A DNA stretch of 56,779 nucleotides from NCBI GenBank assembly GCA_009780955.1, contig WQZB01000024.1:1-56779 (forward strand). The letters are read 5' to 3'. This document shows positions 1-6,786 of this stretch, piece by piece. The DNA comes from Polyangiaceae bacterium (lineage in GTDB: Bacteria > Myxococcota_A > Polyangia > Polyangiales > Polyangiaceae). Below the pieces are notes generated by a model. That model saw only the letters and a list, made by a program, of their open reading frames with translations, ran no database searches and was not told the DNA's origin. Each line of letters opens with the position of its first letter. Position 1 is the first letter of the stretch. A program made the translations under genes and the position numbers.

Positions 1-351
1 AAACAGCACTTGTGAAAGCCATGCCGTGGAGATCCAGGGTTGGCCGAGTCGCGTGAAGGAATAGATGTCTGTATAAGGAAGCTCGTGGTGATCAAGAATC
101 CATTGGCCCACTTTGATGTGCCACAACGTGTCGGGATCTTTGAGCAGGCCATCGCCGCCAAAAAGAACCAATAGATAAATGCCTGCACCAATGCACAATG
201 GTGTCAAAAACCATGCGCCTCTCTGTAAACCTAAGCGTAAGCTTAAGACCATGTTCCCCAACACGAACGGTGGTTTCTTGCGGTCAAGCGCAGCGCCTGC
301 AGTGCCATCTGACGGAGGCACCTCAGGTGAATCTATGTCTCGCGAATTCAT
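1..351 (-). CDS. GT-C-like multi-pass membrane protein, 5' part only
   Basis: The ATG is at 351 and an in-frame TGA lies four codons upstream, so the start is well bounded; the gene runs off the left edge after about 117 codons. The protein has a basic, Pro-rich cytoplasmic N terminus, a first membrane segment at about residues 47-65, and then the motif DPDTLWH at residues 72-78, followed by a D-x-YS-x-T..G..W.S..WL pattern. An acidic residue soon after the first helix, followed by that pattern, is typical of GT-C fold glycosyltransferases and related proteins of unknown function. A sugar-lipid transferase role is inferred from this motif only. The neighbour at 503 is divergent, so the 150-bp gap probably holds promoters for both. 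Confidence 0.7.
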   Translation of the reverse strand, partial: MNSRDIDSPEVPPSDGTAGAALDRKKPPFVLGNMVLSLRLGLQRGAWFLTPLCIGAGIYLLVLFGGDGLLKDPDTLWHIKVGQWILDHHELPYTDIYSFTRLGQPWISTAWLSQVLF

Positions 352-502
352 GTCTCGCAGCTTTCAATAGTTTGCTTGTAATCGGAAACTGCCAACGTGA
401 CGACCACAAAAGTCCGCATGCGATAAGCATGCCGCTACGCTATCGCTTGCCGACTCTGCATGCCTTGACCCTTTACGAGGACACGATACTCTATGGAACG
501 AA

Positions 503-1171
503 ATGAGGTTGCTGTTTGCTGCACTTGTCGTGACAGCGCTCGATGCATCGAGTTGCAAAGATCTCGACCCGCCGCCGCCACCGCCGTTCCGCATCGGCGT
601 CAAAGTCGAGGGCGATCCAGGGCAGCCATTAGGCGGCGCCACGATCACGCGCGGGTCGACAACTCTTGCGTCAACAGGGCAAGACGGTCGCGCAACCTTT
701 GCCCTCGTTGGTGCTGACGGCGACAGCACGGAGGTAGCGATCACGTGCCCTGAGGGCTTTCAATCGCCAAACAAACCCACAACCATCAAGTTCACGCGCT
801 ATGCCGATCCAAAGCAGGTGCCCGAATACGCAATTTCTTGCCCGCCCAGCCGCCGGCACATAGTGGTTGCCATTAAGGCTGACAACGGCGCACACCTTCC
901 GGTCAAGTACCTCGAAAAAGTTGTTGCCCGAACCGACGGTTCGGGCGCCGCGCACTTTTCTCTCGATGCCATGCCAGGCGAAAACATCATCGTGGCGCTC
1001 GACACGAGCAATGTCCGCCGAATTGTCGCTACGCAGCAGAACCCGTCAACGTCGTTCCGCGTTCACGATATCGATGAAATTTTCGTATGGGAGCAGAAAT
1101 TTGCGCTTGCAAAGCCGCCGCCTGCACCCCGTGGACCTCGCGGTCCAGTCCTGATTCAGAGTCCTCGTTAA
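503..1171 (+). CDS. Exported, probably lipid-anchored protein with a carboxypeptidase-regulatory-like fold
   Basis: This 222-aa protein starts with a short hydrophobic signal peptide ending in ASSC at residue 18, a loose lipobox. A run of Pro residues follows. Residues about 30-75 (GxPLGGATI...G..GRATF) resemble a carboxypeptidase-regulatory/PEGA-type beta-sandwich, and a second similar segment (LPVKYLEKVVARTDGSGAAHFSL) occurs near residue 130. The C terminus is Pro/Arg-rich. These folds usually act as structural or adhesion modules at the cell surface; no enzyme motif is visible. It stands upstream of the flp pilin cluster on the same strand but 293 bp away, so membership of the Tad operon is uncertain. 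Confidence 0.6.
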   Translation: MRLLFAALVVTALDASSCKDLDPPPPPPFRIGVKVEGDPGQPLGGATITRGSTTLASTGQDGRATFALVGADGDSTEVAITCPEGFQSPNKPTTIKFTRYADPKQVPEYAISCPPSRRHIVVAIKADNGAHLPVKYLEKVVARTDGSGAAHFSLDAMPGENIIVALDTSNVRRIVATQQNPSTSFRVHDIDEIFVWEQKFALAKPPPAPRGPRGPVLIQSPR

Positions 1172-1464
1172 ACAAGCGGTTCTCACTGTACCGATCCGGA
1201 TCGAAAATCATCCACAATTCGCCCACGATGATCCAGATCAATGTTCGCAACTGAAATTGCCAGCTCCACACAATCAATGATTTCGCTGCCTTCCAAGTGG
1301 TATCAGCGCTTTTGCGCGTCTGCGTTCACTTCCCAAGCGTTGGCACGACTCGTGGATATGGACGCGTGCAACACAACGAGGCAAAGCCTCGAACTTCATG
1401 AGCAGGCGGTCTACGTGACCTTCTGCAGTGCTTAAAACCGTTACGAGAAGTAAGGAGACGTGTT
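1172..1464 (+). other. Non-coding gap upstream of the flp pilin cluster
   Basis: No convincing ORF is present. A perfect short hairpin CGAGGC-AAA-GCCTCG lies at 1377-1391 without a T tract, so it could act in the mRNA leader rather than as a terminator. The pilin promoter presumably lies here. The ribosome-binding context AAGTAAGGAGAC just before flp1 is repeated before flp2, and GAAGGAGAC precedes flp3. Confidence 0.4.
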
Positions 1465-1623
1465 ATGTCGAAAGCTGAAATGTTGGTCAAGAAGAACCGT
1501 GGCGCCACCGCAACCGAGTATGCGTTGATGCTCGTCGCCATCCTGATCATCTGCGCTGCTGCGTTCAAATCCCTTGGCAGCAAAGTGAGCGCGGATGCAT
1601 CGAGCGCGGTAGGTCAGCTGTAA
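1465..1623 (+). CDS. flp: Flp-type IVb prepilin, copy 1
   Basis: This gene encodes a 52-aa prepilin. The short basic leader MSKAEMLVKKNRG ends at Gly13, and the predicted processing site is Gly13/Ala14. The mature protein begins ATATEY, with the Glu5-Tyr6 pair that defines the Flp/type IVb pilin class, followed by one long hydrophobic helix (about residues 20-35). It should be the major subunit of the Tad pilus, processed by the CpaA-type peptidase encoded at 2071. A strong Shine-Dalgarno (AAGGAGAC) lies 6 bp upstream. The encoded protein is identical to those of the copies at 1675 and 1861. Confidence 0.93.
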   Translation: MSKAEMLVKKNRGATATEYALMLVAILIICAAAFKSLGSKVSADASSAVGQL

Positions 1624-1674
1624 TCCCTAAGAACACGTTCGCGGTCATCGCCGCGTCAAGTAAGGAGACTTGTT

Positions 1675-1833
1675 ATGTCGAAAGCCGAAATGTTGGTCAA
1701 GAAGAACCGTGGCGCTACCGCAACCGAGTACGCGTTGATGCTCGTCGCGATCCTGATCATCTGCGCTGCTGCGTTCAAATCCCTTGGAAGCAAAGTAAGC
1801 GCGGACGCATCGAGCGCAGTTGGTCAGCTGTAA
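1675..1833 (+). CDS. flp: Flp-type IVb prepilin, copy 2
   Basis: This is the second tandem prepilin gene, encoding the same 52 residues as copy 1; the nucleotide differences are all synonymous (for example GCC/GCT, TAT/TAC, GGC/GGA). It has the same processing site, Gly13/Ala14, with Glu5-Tyr6 of the mature pilin. The AAGTAAGGAGACTTGTT ribosome-binding segment is duplicated with the gene. The 51-bp gap from copy 1 shows no terminator, so co-transcription is likely and would raise the dose of the major pilin relative to the machine. Confidence 0.93.
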   Translation: MSKAEMLVKKNRGATATEYALMLVAILIICAAAFKSLGSKVSADASSAVGQL

Positions 1834-1860
1834 CCATTTAGAATACGAAGGAGACTTGTT

Positions 1861-2019
1861 ATGTCGAAAGCTGAAATGTTGGTAAAAAAGAACCGTGGCG
1901 CTACCGCAACCGAGTACGCGCTGATGCTCGTTGCGATCCTGATCATCTGCGCTGCTGCGTTCAAATCCCTTGGAAGCAAAGTGAGCGCGGATGCATCGAG
2001 CGCGGTAGGTCAGCTGTAA
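1861..2019 (+). CDS. flp: Flp-type IVb prepilin, copy 3
   Basis: This is the third tandem prepilin gene, again encoding an identical 52-aa product through a slightly different set of codons (for example GTAAAAAAG against GTCAAGAAG). The gap to copy 2 is only 27 bp and keeps the GAAGGAGAC ribosome-binding site. The short hairpin GTGG-TTTT-CCAC-like sequence after the stop (about 2036-2049) is too weak to call a terminator. The downstream neighbour is the prepilin peptidase. Confidence 0.93.
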   Translation: MSKAEMLVKKNRGATATEYALMLVAILIICAAAFKSLGSKVSADASSAVGQL

Positions 2020-2070
2020 TTACTAAGAATTCACGGGTGGTTTTGCCACATCGCCGCTAGGCAAGCATCA

Positions 2071-2619
2071 ATGAACGAGCCGTACGCGCATGTTTCACTG
2101 ATTGTTGCGGTAGTGGTGGCTGCAATCGCAGCATGGTTTGATTGGCGCCGCGGCGAAATTCCGAATTGGCTTACTTATGGCGCCTTAGTCCTCGGCCCGT
2201 TTCTTCATGCGGGTCGAGTGCTCGCGTCGCGGCAGCCGATGGAGATAGCCCTTACTGAAGGTGGCTACTCTATCGTGGGTGCACTTGCATGTAGCATTGT
2301 TCCGGCTTTGCTTTACAAACAAGGCGCGATTGGCGGTGGCGATTTGAAATTGCTTGCTGCCATTGGTGCACTACTTCAAACGTACAACGGTGTGGAAGCT
2401 CAGATGTACGGCTTTTTCGCGGCCGCGCTTGTTGCTCCGGCATACCTTGCTTATAGGGGCAAGCTTTTCTCCACGCTAAAAAATGCATTTACTATTTTGG
2501 CCAACATGTTTCGGCCAAAAACACGACAAGAGCCCGTGGCCGAATCCACGCTATCATGGTTTCGTCTCGGGCCGCCTTTGTTTTTTGGTGTTCTGGTTAC
2601 CGCTTATCTCCATTGGTAG
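2071..2619 (+). CDS. cpaA: Prepilin peptidase, CpaA/TadV type (A24 aspartic protease)
   Basis: This is a 182-aa membrane protease predicted to cleave the leader of Flp and of the TadE/TadG pseudopilins on the cytoplasmic face of the inner membrane. The two catalytic aspartates of A24 peptidases are visible: Asp24 in FDWRRGEIPN after the first helix and Asp91 in the GGGDLK motif. There are about five or six hydrophobic segments. The length matches the short CpaA/TadV class, which lacks the N-terminal methyltransferase domain of PilD. It lies 51 bp after flp3, on the same strand. Confidence 0.9.
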   Translation: MNEPYAHVSLIVAVVVAAIAAWFDWRRGEIPNWLTYGALVLGPFLHAGRVLASRQPMEIALTEGGYSIVGALACSIVPALLYKQGAIGGGDLKLLAAIGALLQTYNGVEAQMYGFFAAALVAPAYLAYRGKLFSTLKNAFTILANMFRPKTRQEPVAESTLSWFRLGPPLFFGVLVTAYLHW

Positions 2620-2761
2620 ATTCTTTGCTTAAACCGGTTAATCGGTGACGCTCCACTTGGAATGAAAACAATTTTTTGGTATTGAAGCGGCGCCGAACAA
2701 GAGCTTTATAGGATTGGCAGTGTGTGGTCCTCCTAATCTAACCGCCTTGTTAGGGCGAAAA

Positions 2762-4297
2762 ATGCAATCGAATAAAAAGTCAACGACGATGGGCACTTCG
2801 CGTGTGCTCCATAAATTCCATGAGAACCAAAGTGGCGCCATCATGGTGATGGGGCTCTTTATGGCGTGCTTTCTTGTTGGCGCGCTCTGGTACATCATCG
2901 GAATTGGCGACGCCATCGTATTTCGCGACAAAATGCAAGAAGCTGCCGACCACGGTGCGTTCACGTCTGCCGTGCTGCACGCCAAAGGGATGAATTTCAT
3001 CTCGGCGTGCAATCTCATTTTGTTTGCGTTGGTTGCCATCCATATTTTTCTTGGTGTTATCCTTGATATTCTGATGGGTATAGCTATAGCGGGTAGCTTC
3101 TTTTTGCAGTTTGAGCTGTGGGAAGACTGGTGGGATTGGCGCCAAGATGTTTATGGGGCTTACTTTAAAAACGTGCTGAAAAATGTTGGAGACCTCATCG
3201 ACACGGTGGAAAAGGCCGTGGCCATTGGATATCCGTGGTTGGGGGCCTACATGGGTTACCAGGTCGGGCAAAAGTACACTTTTCAAAAAGCCGGAATCGG
3301 ACCAAATCCTCAAGTGCAAACATCTCAAGCTCGAGTGTTTGCTTTGAGTACGGCGATGGTTCCTGGTGGTGCACTCAACCGGTTAGATAACACTTGCGGC
3401 ACTTCAGACGGGAAAAAGCAGTCTTCACCGCCGAAAACGATAGGCTTGCCCGTTACGGCGAAGCCCTTCTACTCGGTATGCGACAGAATTGTTGCTGCGA
3501 CGGGTAATGCAATCGTCGACATTGCCAAGGGCGCAAAGAATCCATCAAACAAGGCGTGGAAGAAGATTAAGAAGTTGGTCGAAAGCGGTATTAAATTCCG
3601 GTACTGCAACGATAAAAGTGGCAGTTCACCCGAGTTTCCTGGCGTGCCCGGATTTATGAAGGTGCTCATCGATGCGGTTGGTGGCCTCATCGACCCTTAT
3701 GGTTTCAACACGTGGTGGGGTCATGACGGCCCTCTCATACCACTGCAAGACAGCTGCTACGGCAACGGCAGTCGCCCGTTTCAAGTTTTGGCTATCAATT
3801 TGTTGCCAGAAAAATACCAAGACACGAGCGACCCTCGCGTTGCCTTGGCCAAAAAGGTCTACACTCATACGCCACAGGAGTTAGGAATCCTCCAGGGGCA
3901 GCTCTATATTGCCCAAGCCGAATTTTACTTCGACTGCACCAGTACTTGGACAGACTCCGGATGCAATGGGGAGGACAACGCTGGCTACGCCATCAATTGG
4001 CGGGCGCGCCTGCGGCGGATTAAGCCTATGAATTGGCAAGGGAGCGTTGAAAGTGCTAACGGCGAACTGCAAGGCTTGATCGACCAGCTGCTGAAGATAG
4101 CGTCGTATGCCTACGGTGACCATATATGCGATAGTATTAGTAACCAGATGGTCTGTGGAGTTGTCCGCCAGTTGACAGCCCAGGTCTTTCAGGAGCTGGG
4201 AGACAAAGTTGGTCGTCCGCTCATTGAAGCTGCTAGTCAAATACAGGGCGTTCTCTATCAGCTCAAGTCGAACGTGCCGGCGGTGACCTACCACTAA
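2762..4297 (+). CDS. TadG-like Tad pilus protein
   Basis: This 511-aa protein carries the TadG/TadE-type N terminus ENQSGAIMVMGLF, a transmembrane helix preceded by a Gly-Ala cleavage-like site. A strongly hydrophobic stretch follows (about residues 70-115), then a long extracytoplasmic domain with several Cys pairs. TadG-like minor pseudopilins are thought to sit in the periplasm and link pilus and envelope. The start is set at ATG 2762, since upstream TTG/GTG codons at 2714 and 2720 would add only non-conserved residues; ATG 2789 is also possible. It lacks an obvious VWA MIDAS motif. The next gene follows after 11 bp. Confidence 0.75.
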   Translation: MQSNKKSTTMGTSRVLHKFHENQSGAIMVMGLFMACFLVGALWYIIGIGDAIVFRDKMQEAADHGAFTSAVLHAKGMNFISACNLILFALVAIHIFLGVILDILMGIAIAGSFFLQFELWEDWWDWRQDVYGAYFKNVLKNVGDLIDTVEKAVAIGYPWLGAYMGYQVGQKYTFQKAGIGPNPQVQTSQARVFALSTAMVPGGALNRLDNTCGTSDGKKQSSPPKTIGLPVTAKPFYSVCDRIVAATGNAIVDIAKGAKNPSNKAWKKIKKLVESGIKFRYCNDKSGSSPEFPGVPGFMKVLIDAVGGLIDPYGFNTWWGHDGPLIPLQDSCYGNGSRPFQVLAINLLPEKYQDTSDPRVALAKKVYTHTPQELGILQGQLYIAQAEFYFDCTSTWTDSGCNGEDNAGYAINWRARLRRIKPMNWQGSVESANGELQGLIDQLLKIASYAYGDHICDSISNQMVCGVVRQLTAQVFQELGDKVGRPLIEAASQIQGVLYQLKSNVPAVTYH

Positions 4298-4308
4298 GGG
4301 ATGAACCC

Positions 4309-4905
4309 ATGAAAACACGAGACCAGTATATTCATTCTCGCAAAAAGACGCGTCGATCGGCCGCGCGCGGTGCCGCCATGGTGGAGGCGGCTGTGGTCCT
4401 ACCGGTGATGCTTCTTTTCTATGGCCTTATTGGGCTTACGTACCGTATGTACGAAGCAAAAATGGACAAGCAAATGGGCACGCGCGCAGGCATTCTTTAT
4501 TACGCGTCGCACAATTGTAAAGGCAATATCCCGCCTGAACTCCTTCCTACTCAACTCCAGGGCCTCAACCCAACTCAGCAAAGTAGCGACACTGGTGCCG
4601 GCAGTGCGCTCTCGCAGGGCAGTTCATCCACATCCAGCAAGGTTGCAGGGAGTAACACGAATCTGCAAGATGGGGTCAGCGGGCAATGGTCCCTCGCTAC
4701 TGCTGACCTCCCTAAACAGAACCTTCCAGCGCAGCGATGGCGCTATAGCACCGTGTATAAAAAAGGTGCTACCAATTTTTTGCCTTATGTTAGTGCATAC
4801 TCACAAGTCGCGTGCAACCCAGAACGGCATGATGGCAACCAGCTGATGGCCATGTGGGATTTTGTTCGCGGTACCTTCTCGAGTAGGGGTTCATCTCTCC
4901 TTTGA
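4309..4905 (+). CDS. tadE: TadE-like pseudopilin 1
   Basis: This 198-aa protein has a basic N-terminal tail and then RGAAMVEAAVVLPVM, the TadE signature: a prepilin-type Gly-Ala site with Glu in the first helix. The remainder is a soluble, Ser/Thr/Gln-rich extracytoplasmic domain that reads as low complexity around residues 90-115 (SSSTSS). It should be processed by CpaA and act as a minor pseudopilin. It begins 11 bp after the TadG-like gene and is the last gene of Tad module 1 before the IS200 remnant. Confidence 0.8.
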   Translation: MKTRDQYIHSRKKTRRSAARGAAMVEAAVVLPVMLLFYGLIGLTYRMYEAKMDKQMGTRAGILYYASHNCKGNIPPELLPTQLQGLNPTQQSSDTGAGSALSQGSSSTSSKVAGSNTNLQDGVSGQWSLATADLPKQNLPAQRWRYSTVYKKGATNFLPYVSAYSQVACNPERHDGNQLMAMWDFVRGTFSSRGSSLL

Positions 4906-4934
4906 TTGAGAGCGTGGTATTGTTACTAACAATC

Positions 4935-5263
4935 TCACGGCAGAGCCGGGGGTTCGAGCGTGAGCTGTTCACGAGCGGCATTGGGGAGCCGCCTAAAGGA
5001 TGCCAGATGTACTCGCGGATGACCGCTTCGTCTCGATCGACGGTCGAGACGAAGCATCCTCGAGCTCAGAAATGTTGACCGACGAAGTTGCGTTTGCGTT
5101 CGCTGAATGTCCTGGCGATGGTACTTGCTTTCCACTTCGTGTAGTTGAGGCTTCCGTACTGTTCCATTGGGACGTGCTTCGGCGGCTCACGAAGGGAATT
5201 ACCTCTCGAATCCCCCGGAACAACTGTCAAACTTCGAATGCCTCCCCGGCAAAGCCGGGGAAC
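4935..5263 (-). mobile_element. Remnant of an IS200-type insertion sequence
   Basis: The 500-bp gap between tadE and the lipoprotein at 5408 contains a decayed single-strand transposon of the IS200/IS605 class. On the minus strand there is a left-end hairpin CCCCGGC-AAA-GCCGGGG at 5244-5260, then a broken tnpA (5167 to about 4985), then a degenerate right-end hairpin-like sequence (CGGCAGAGCCGGGG, about 4938-4951). Families of this type transpose through subterminal hairpins, without terminal inverted repeats or target duplication, so exact ends cannot be given. Confidence 0.65.
4985..5167 (-). pseudogene. tnpA: IS200-family transposase tnpA, internally deleted and stop-interrupted
   Basis: The start at ATG 5167 reads MEQYGSLNYTKWK, matching the usual TnpA beginning (..SLSHTKW.CKYH). 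The frame then jumps directly to STIARTFSERKRNFVGQHF, which normally lies near residue 95-115. A TGA replaces the expected Trp, after which the frame continues ARGCFVSTVDRDEAVIREYI, including the position of the catalytic Tyr. About 75 codons with the HUH metal site are therefore missing. The family assignment comes from recall of conserved TnpA motifs, without a database search. The product would be inactive, although the ends might be mobilised in trans. Confidence 0.7.
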
Positions 5264-5407
5264 TCCCAACGGCATTGATCAGAACTGACGCGGCGCCGAA
5301 ACGACGCGACGACAATTCCGAGCGTGACGAGATACCAAGGCGCATCGCCCACGATTTCGTACACAGTCGTACTTTGCGGGCAACGAGATCGCCGGTTTAT
5401 GGCTTCT

Positions 5408-5902
5408 TCAAGGAACAGGAAACCACGTAGCGCAGACACTCTTGCAATCGCCGTTGGTTGCAGCGTAATAAAGGCTGAGGTACGTACCGCTGTTCGCATC
5501 GGTAACATCGTCGTTGTTGACGTTCGCCACGCAGGTTTCAGCGCAGTCACTGTAATCTTCGTCCGGCCCCTCGTCGCACTGCTCCAGACACCCCCAATAG
5601 TTCAGGCAGTCCGGTTTTCCACTGCTGACGTAGATGGCGTTGGCGCAGCTCTGGAGATAAACGCAGTCTTGTGACTGAAGAAGGCATGCCCGACAAGCGG
5701 CGTCCGTAAGCTGACTTGTTGGATCGACGATTCCGCAAGTGCCGGTGTCACCCTTGTCACCAGGACCAGTATTGCTGCCGTTGTCCGTCGTTTGGTTGCC
5801 AGTGCCGTTGTCCGAGCTCGAGCAGCCGACAGCAAGCGCGCCGGCGCCGAGCGCTGCAATGGCAAGCGCTGAAAAGATGGTCCACTTTGCATTCAAATTC
5901 AT
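5408..5902 (-). CDS. Cys-rich lipoprotein, paralogue 1
   Basis: This is a 164-aa lipoprotein. The ATG at 5902 is preceded by GAGGAG; longer frames upstream read through the promoter and are rejected. The signal peptide MNLNAKWTIFSALAIAALGA ends in a lipobox with Cys at about residue 26, followed by a Ser/Gly/Asn-rich linker. The mature domain has about ten Cys in CxxC-like and spaced pairs, which suggests disulphide bonding in the outer compartment. No enzymatic motif is seen. Its signal peptide and upstream region are nearly the same as those of the gene at 6565, while the mature part differs. Confidence 0.75.
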   Translation of the reverse strand: MNLNAKWTIFSALAIAALGAGALAVGCSSSDNGTGNQTTDNGSNTGPGDKGDTGTCGIVDPTSQLTDAACRACLLQSQDCVYLQSCANAIYVSSGKPDCLNYWGCLEQCDEGPDEDYSDCAETCVANVNNDDVTDANSGTYLSLYYAATNGDCKSVCATWFPVP

Positions 5903-6004
5903 CGGATGCTCCTCGATAATAAAACGAAAGGTTGATTGGGCGGGCGATGGGACATGCCCAGCCCGCGCTGTTCGATTGTGGCACAGATTAGGGAGCATGC
6001 TGCA
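5903..6004 (-). repeat. Duplicated upstream region, copy 1
   Basis: The segment upstream of the lipoprotein start at 5902 shares long identical blocks with 6566-6672, for example GATTGGGCGGGCGATGGGAC and GCGCTGTTCGATTGTGGCAC. It includes the ribosome-binding site and presumably the promoter, so the two lipoprotein genes are likely co-regulated. Confidence 0.7.
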
Positions 6005-6043
6005 TTTGCTTGCACCAGCCCCCACGCGCACGGGCTCGGCAGC

Positions 6044-6565
6044 TTACTGGGTGGACGGAAGACCAAAGCATTCTTCTGAACAGTTGTGCCGTAGGCAAGC
6101 GTAGATCTCTTGGTATGCGTCATAAATCGGTTTGGTGTGGCCGTCGGACCATGTGACGGAATCGTTGCACTGGGTGAGGCAGTCATTTTCGTCTCCTGGG
6201 TCAGTGATGGCGCATTGGTCGTTGCATTTAGCGAAGCTGTAACAGGTTGCACCCGCGCAGGTTTCAGAGCCGTCGCAAGCTTGGGCGGGGTCCATATCAA
6301 AGCACGCCTGAATATCAGGACAGCAAGTCGTATTATAGCATGCTTTACAAGCATCTAAGAGGGCGGTAACAACCTGATATGATGGATTGACGGTTTGGCA
6401 GATTGGGCCAGTGTAGCCAGAGTTGCTGCTGCCGCCGGGCGTTGTTACTACGCCATTGGTGCCGTTATCCGAGCTCGAGCTCGAGCAGCCGACAGCAAGC
6501 GCGCCGGCGCCGAGCGCTGCCATGGCAAGCACCGAAAAGATGGTCCACTTTGCATTCGAATTCAT
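6044..6565 (-). CDS. Cys-rich lipoprotein, paralogue 2
   Basis: This 173-aa lipoprotein begins at ATG 6565 after TTGAGGAGCATCCT, which gives a clear ribosome-binding site. The signal peptide and lipobox are almost those of the 5902 gene (NAKWTIFS.LA.AALGAGALAVGCSSS). The mature domain is richer in Cys (about sixteen, including a TTCCPDIQACF-like segment) and is otherwise hard to align with the paralogue. The function is unknown; similar small Cys-rich lipoproteins are common in Myxococcota. The gene lies 141 bp upstream of paralogue 1 and carries its own copy of the shared promoter region. Confidence 0.75.
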   Translation of the reverse strand: MNSNAKWTIFSVLAMAALGAGALAVGCSSSSSDNGTNGVVTTPGGSSNSGYTGPICQTVNPSYQVVTALLDACKACYNTTCCPDIQACFDMDPAQACDGSETCAGATCYSFAKCNDQCAITDPGDENDCLTQCNDSVTWSDGHTKPIYDAYQEIYACLRHNCSEECFGLPSTQ

Positions 6566-6672
6566 AGGATGCTCCTCAAAATTAGGTAATAAAGAGATTG
6601 ATTGGGCGGGCGATGGGACATGCCAAGCGCCTGCGCTGTTCGATTGTGGCACGGATTAGCGGAGCATGCAGC
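6566..6672 (-). repeat. Duplicated upstream region, copy 2
   Basis: This is the second copy of the lipoprotein promoter region, upstream of the start at 6565. It differs from copy 1 by small indels close to the start codon and within the GC-rich block, and keeps GGAGCATGC at its far end. Confidence 0.7.
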
Positions 6673-6728
6673 ATCAGGCCATGCGATTCGCTAAAGAATC
6701 GTACAAATGCGAATCGTTTTGCTCACTT

Positions 6729-6778
6729 AACACTACTGCCGGAACTTCGTCCCGCGCTGCGGGGAAACCAGTAGTGTT
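6729..6778 (-). terminator. Hairpin between two minus-strand transcription units
   Basis: The inverted repeat AACACTACTG / CAGTAGTGTT (10-bp perfect arms) encloses a second GC-rich stem around GCGGGACG/CCCCGC. It lies 9 bp after the stop of the membrane protein gene ending at 6787 and upstream of the lipoprotein at 6565. A termination role is inferred from position; no long U tract follows. Confidence 0.45.
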
Positions 6779-6786
6779 CACTTGTC

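Noticed and set aside
1341..1357. Sigma-54-like promoter TGGCACGACTCGTGGAT upstream of flp1
   Set aside because: The -12 element lacks the required GC doublet (GTGG instead of TTGC), so it does not meet the consensus.
5000..5278. 92-codon plus-strand ORF
   Set aside because: It is antisense to the IS200 tnpA remnant, which explains the sequence better.
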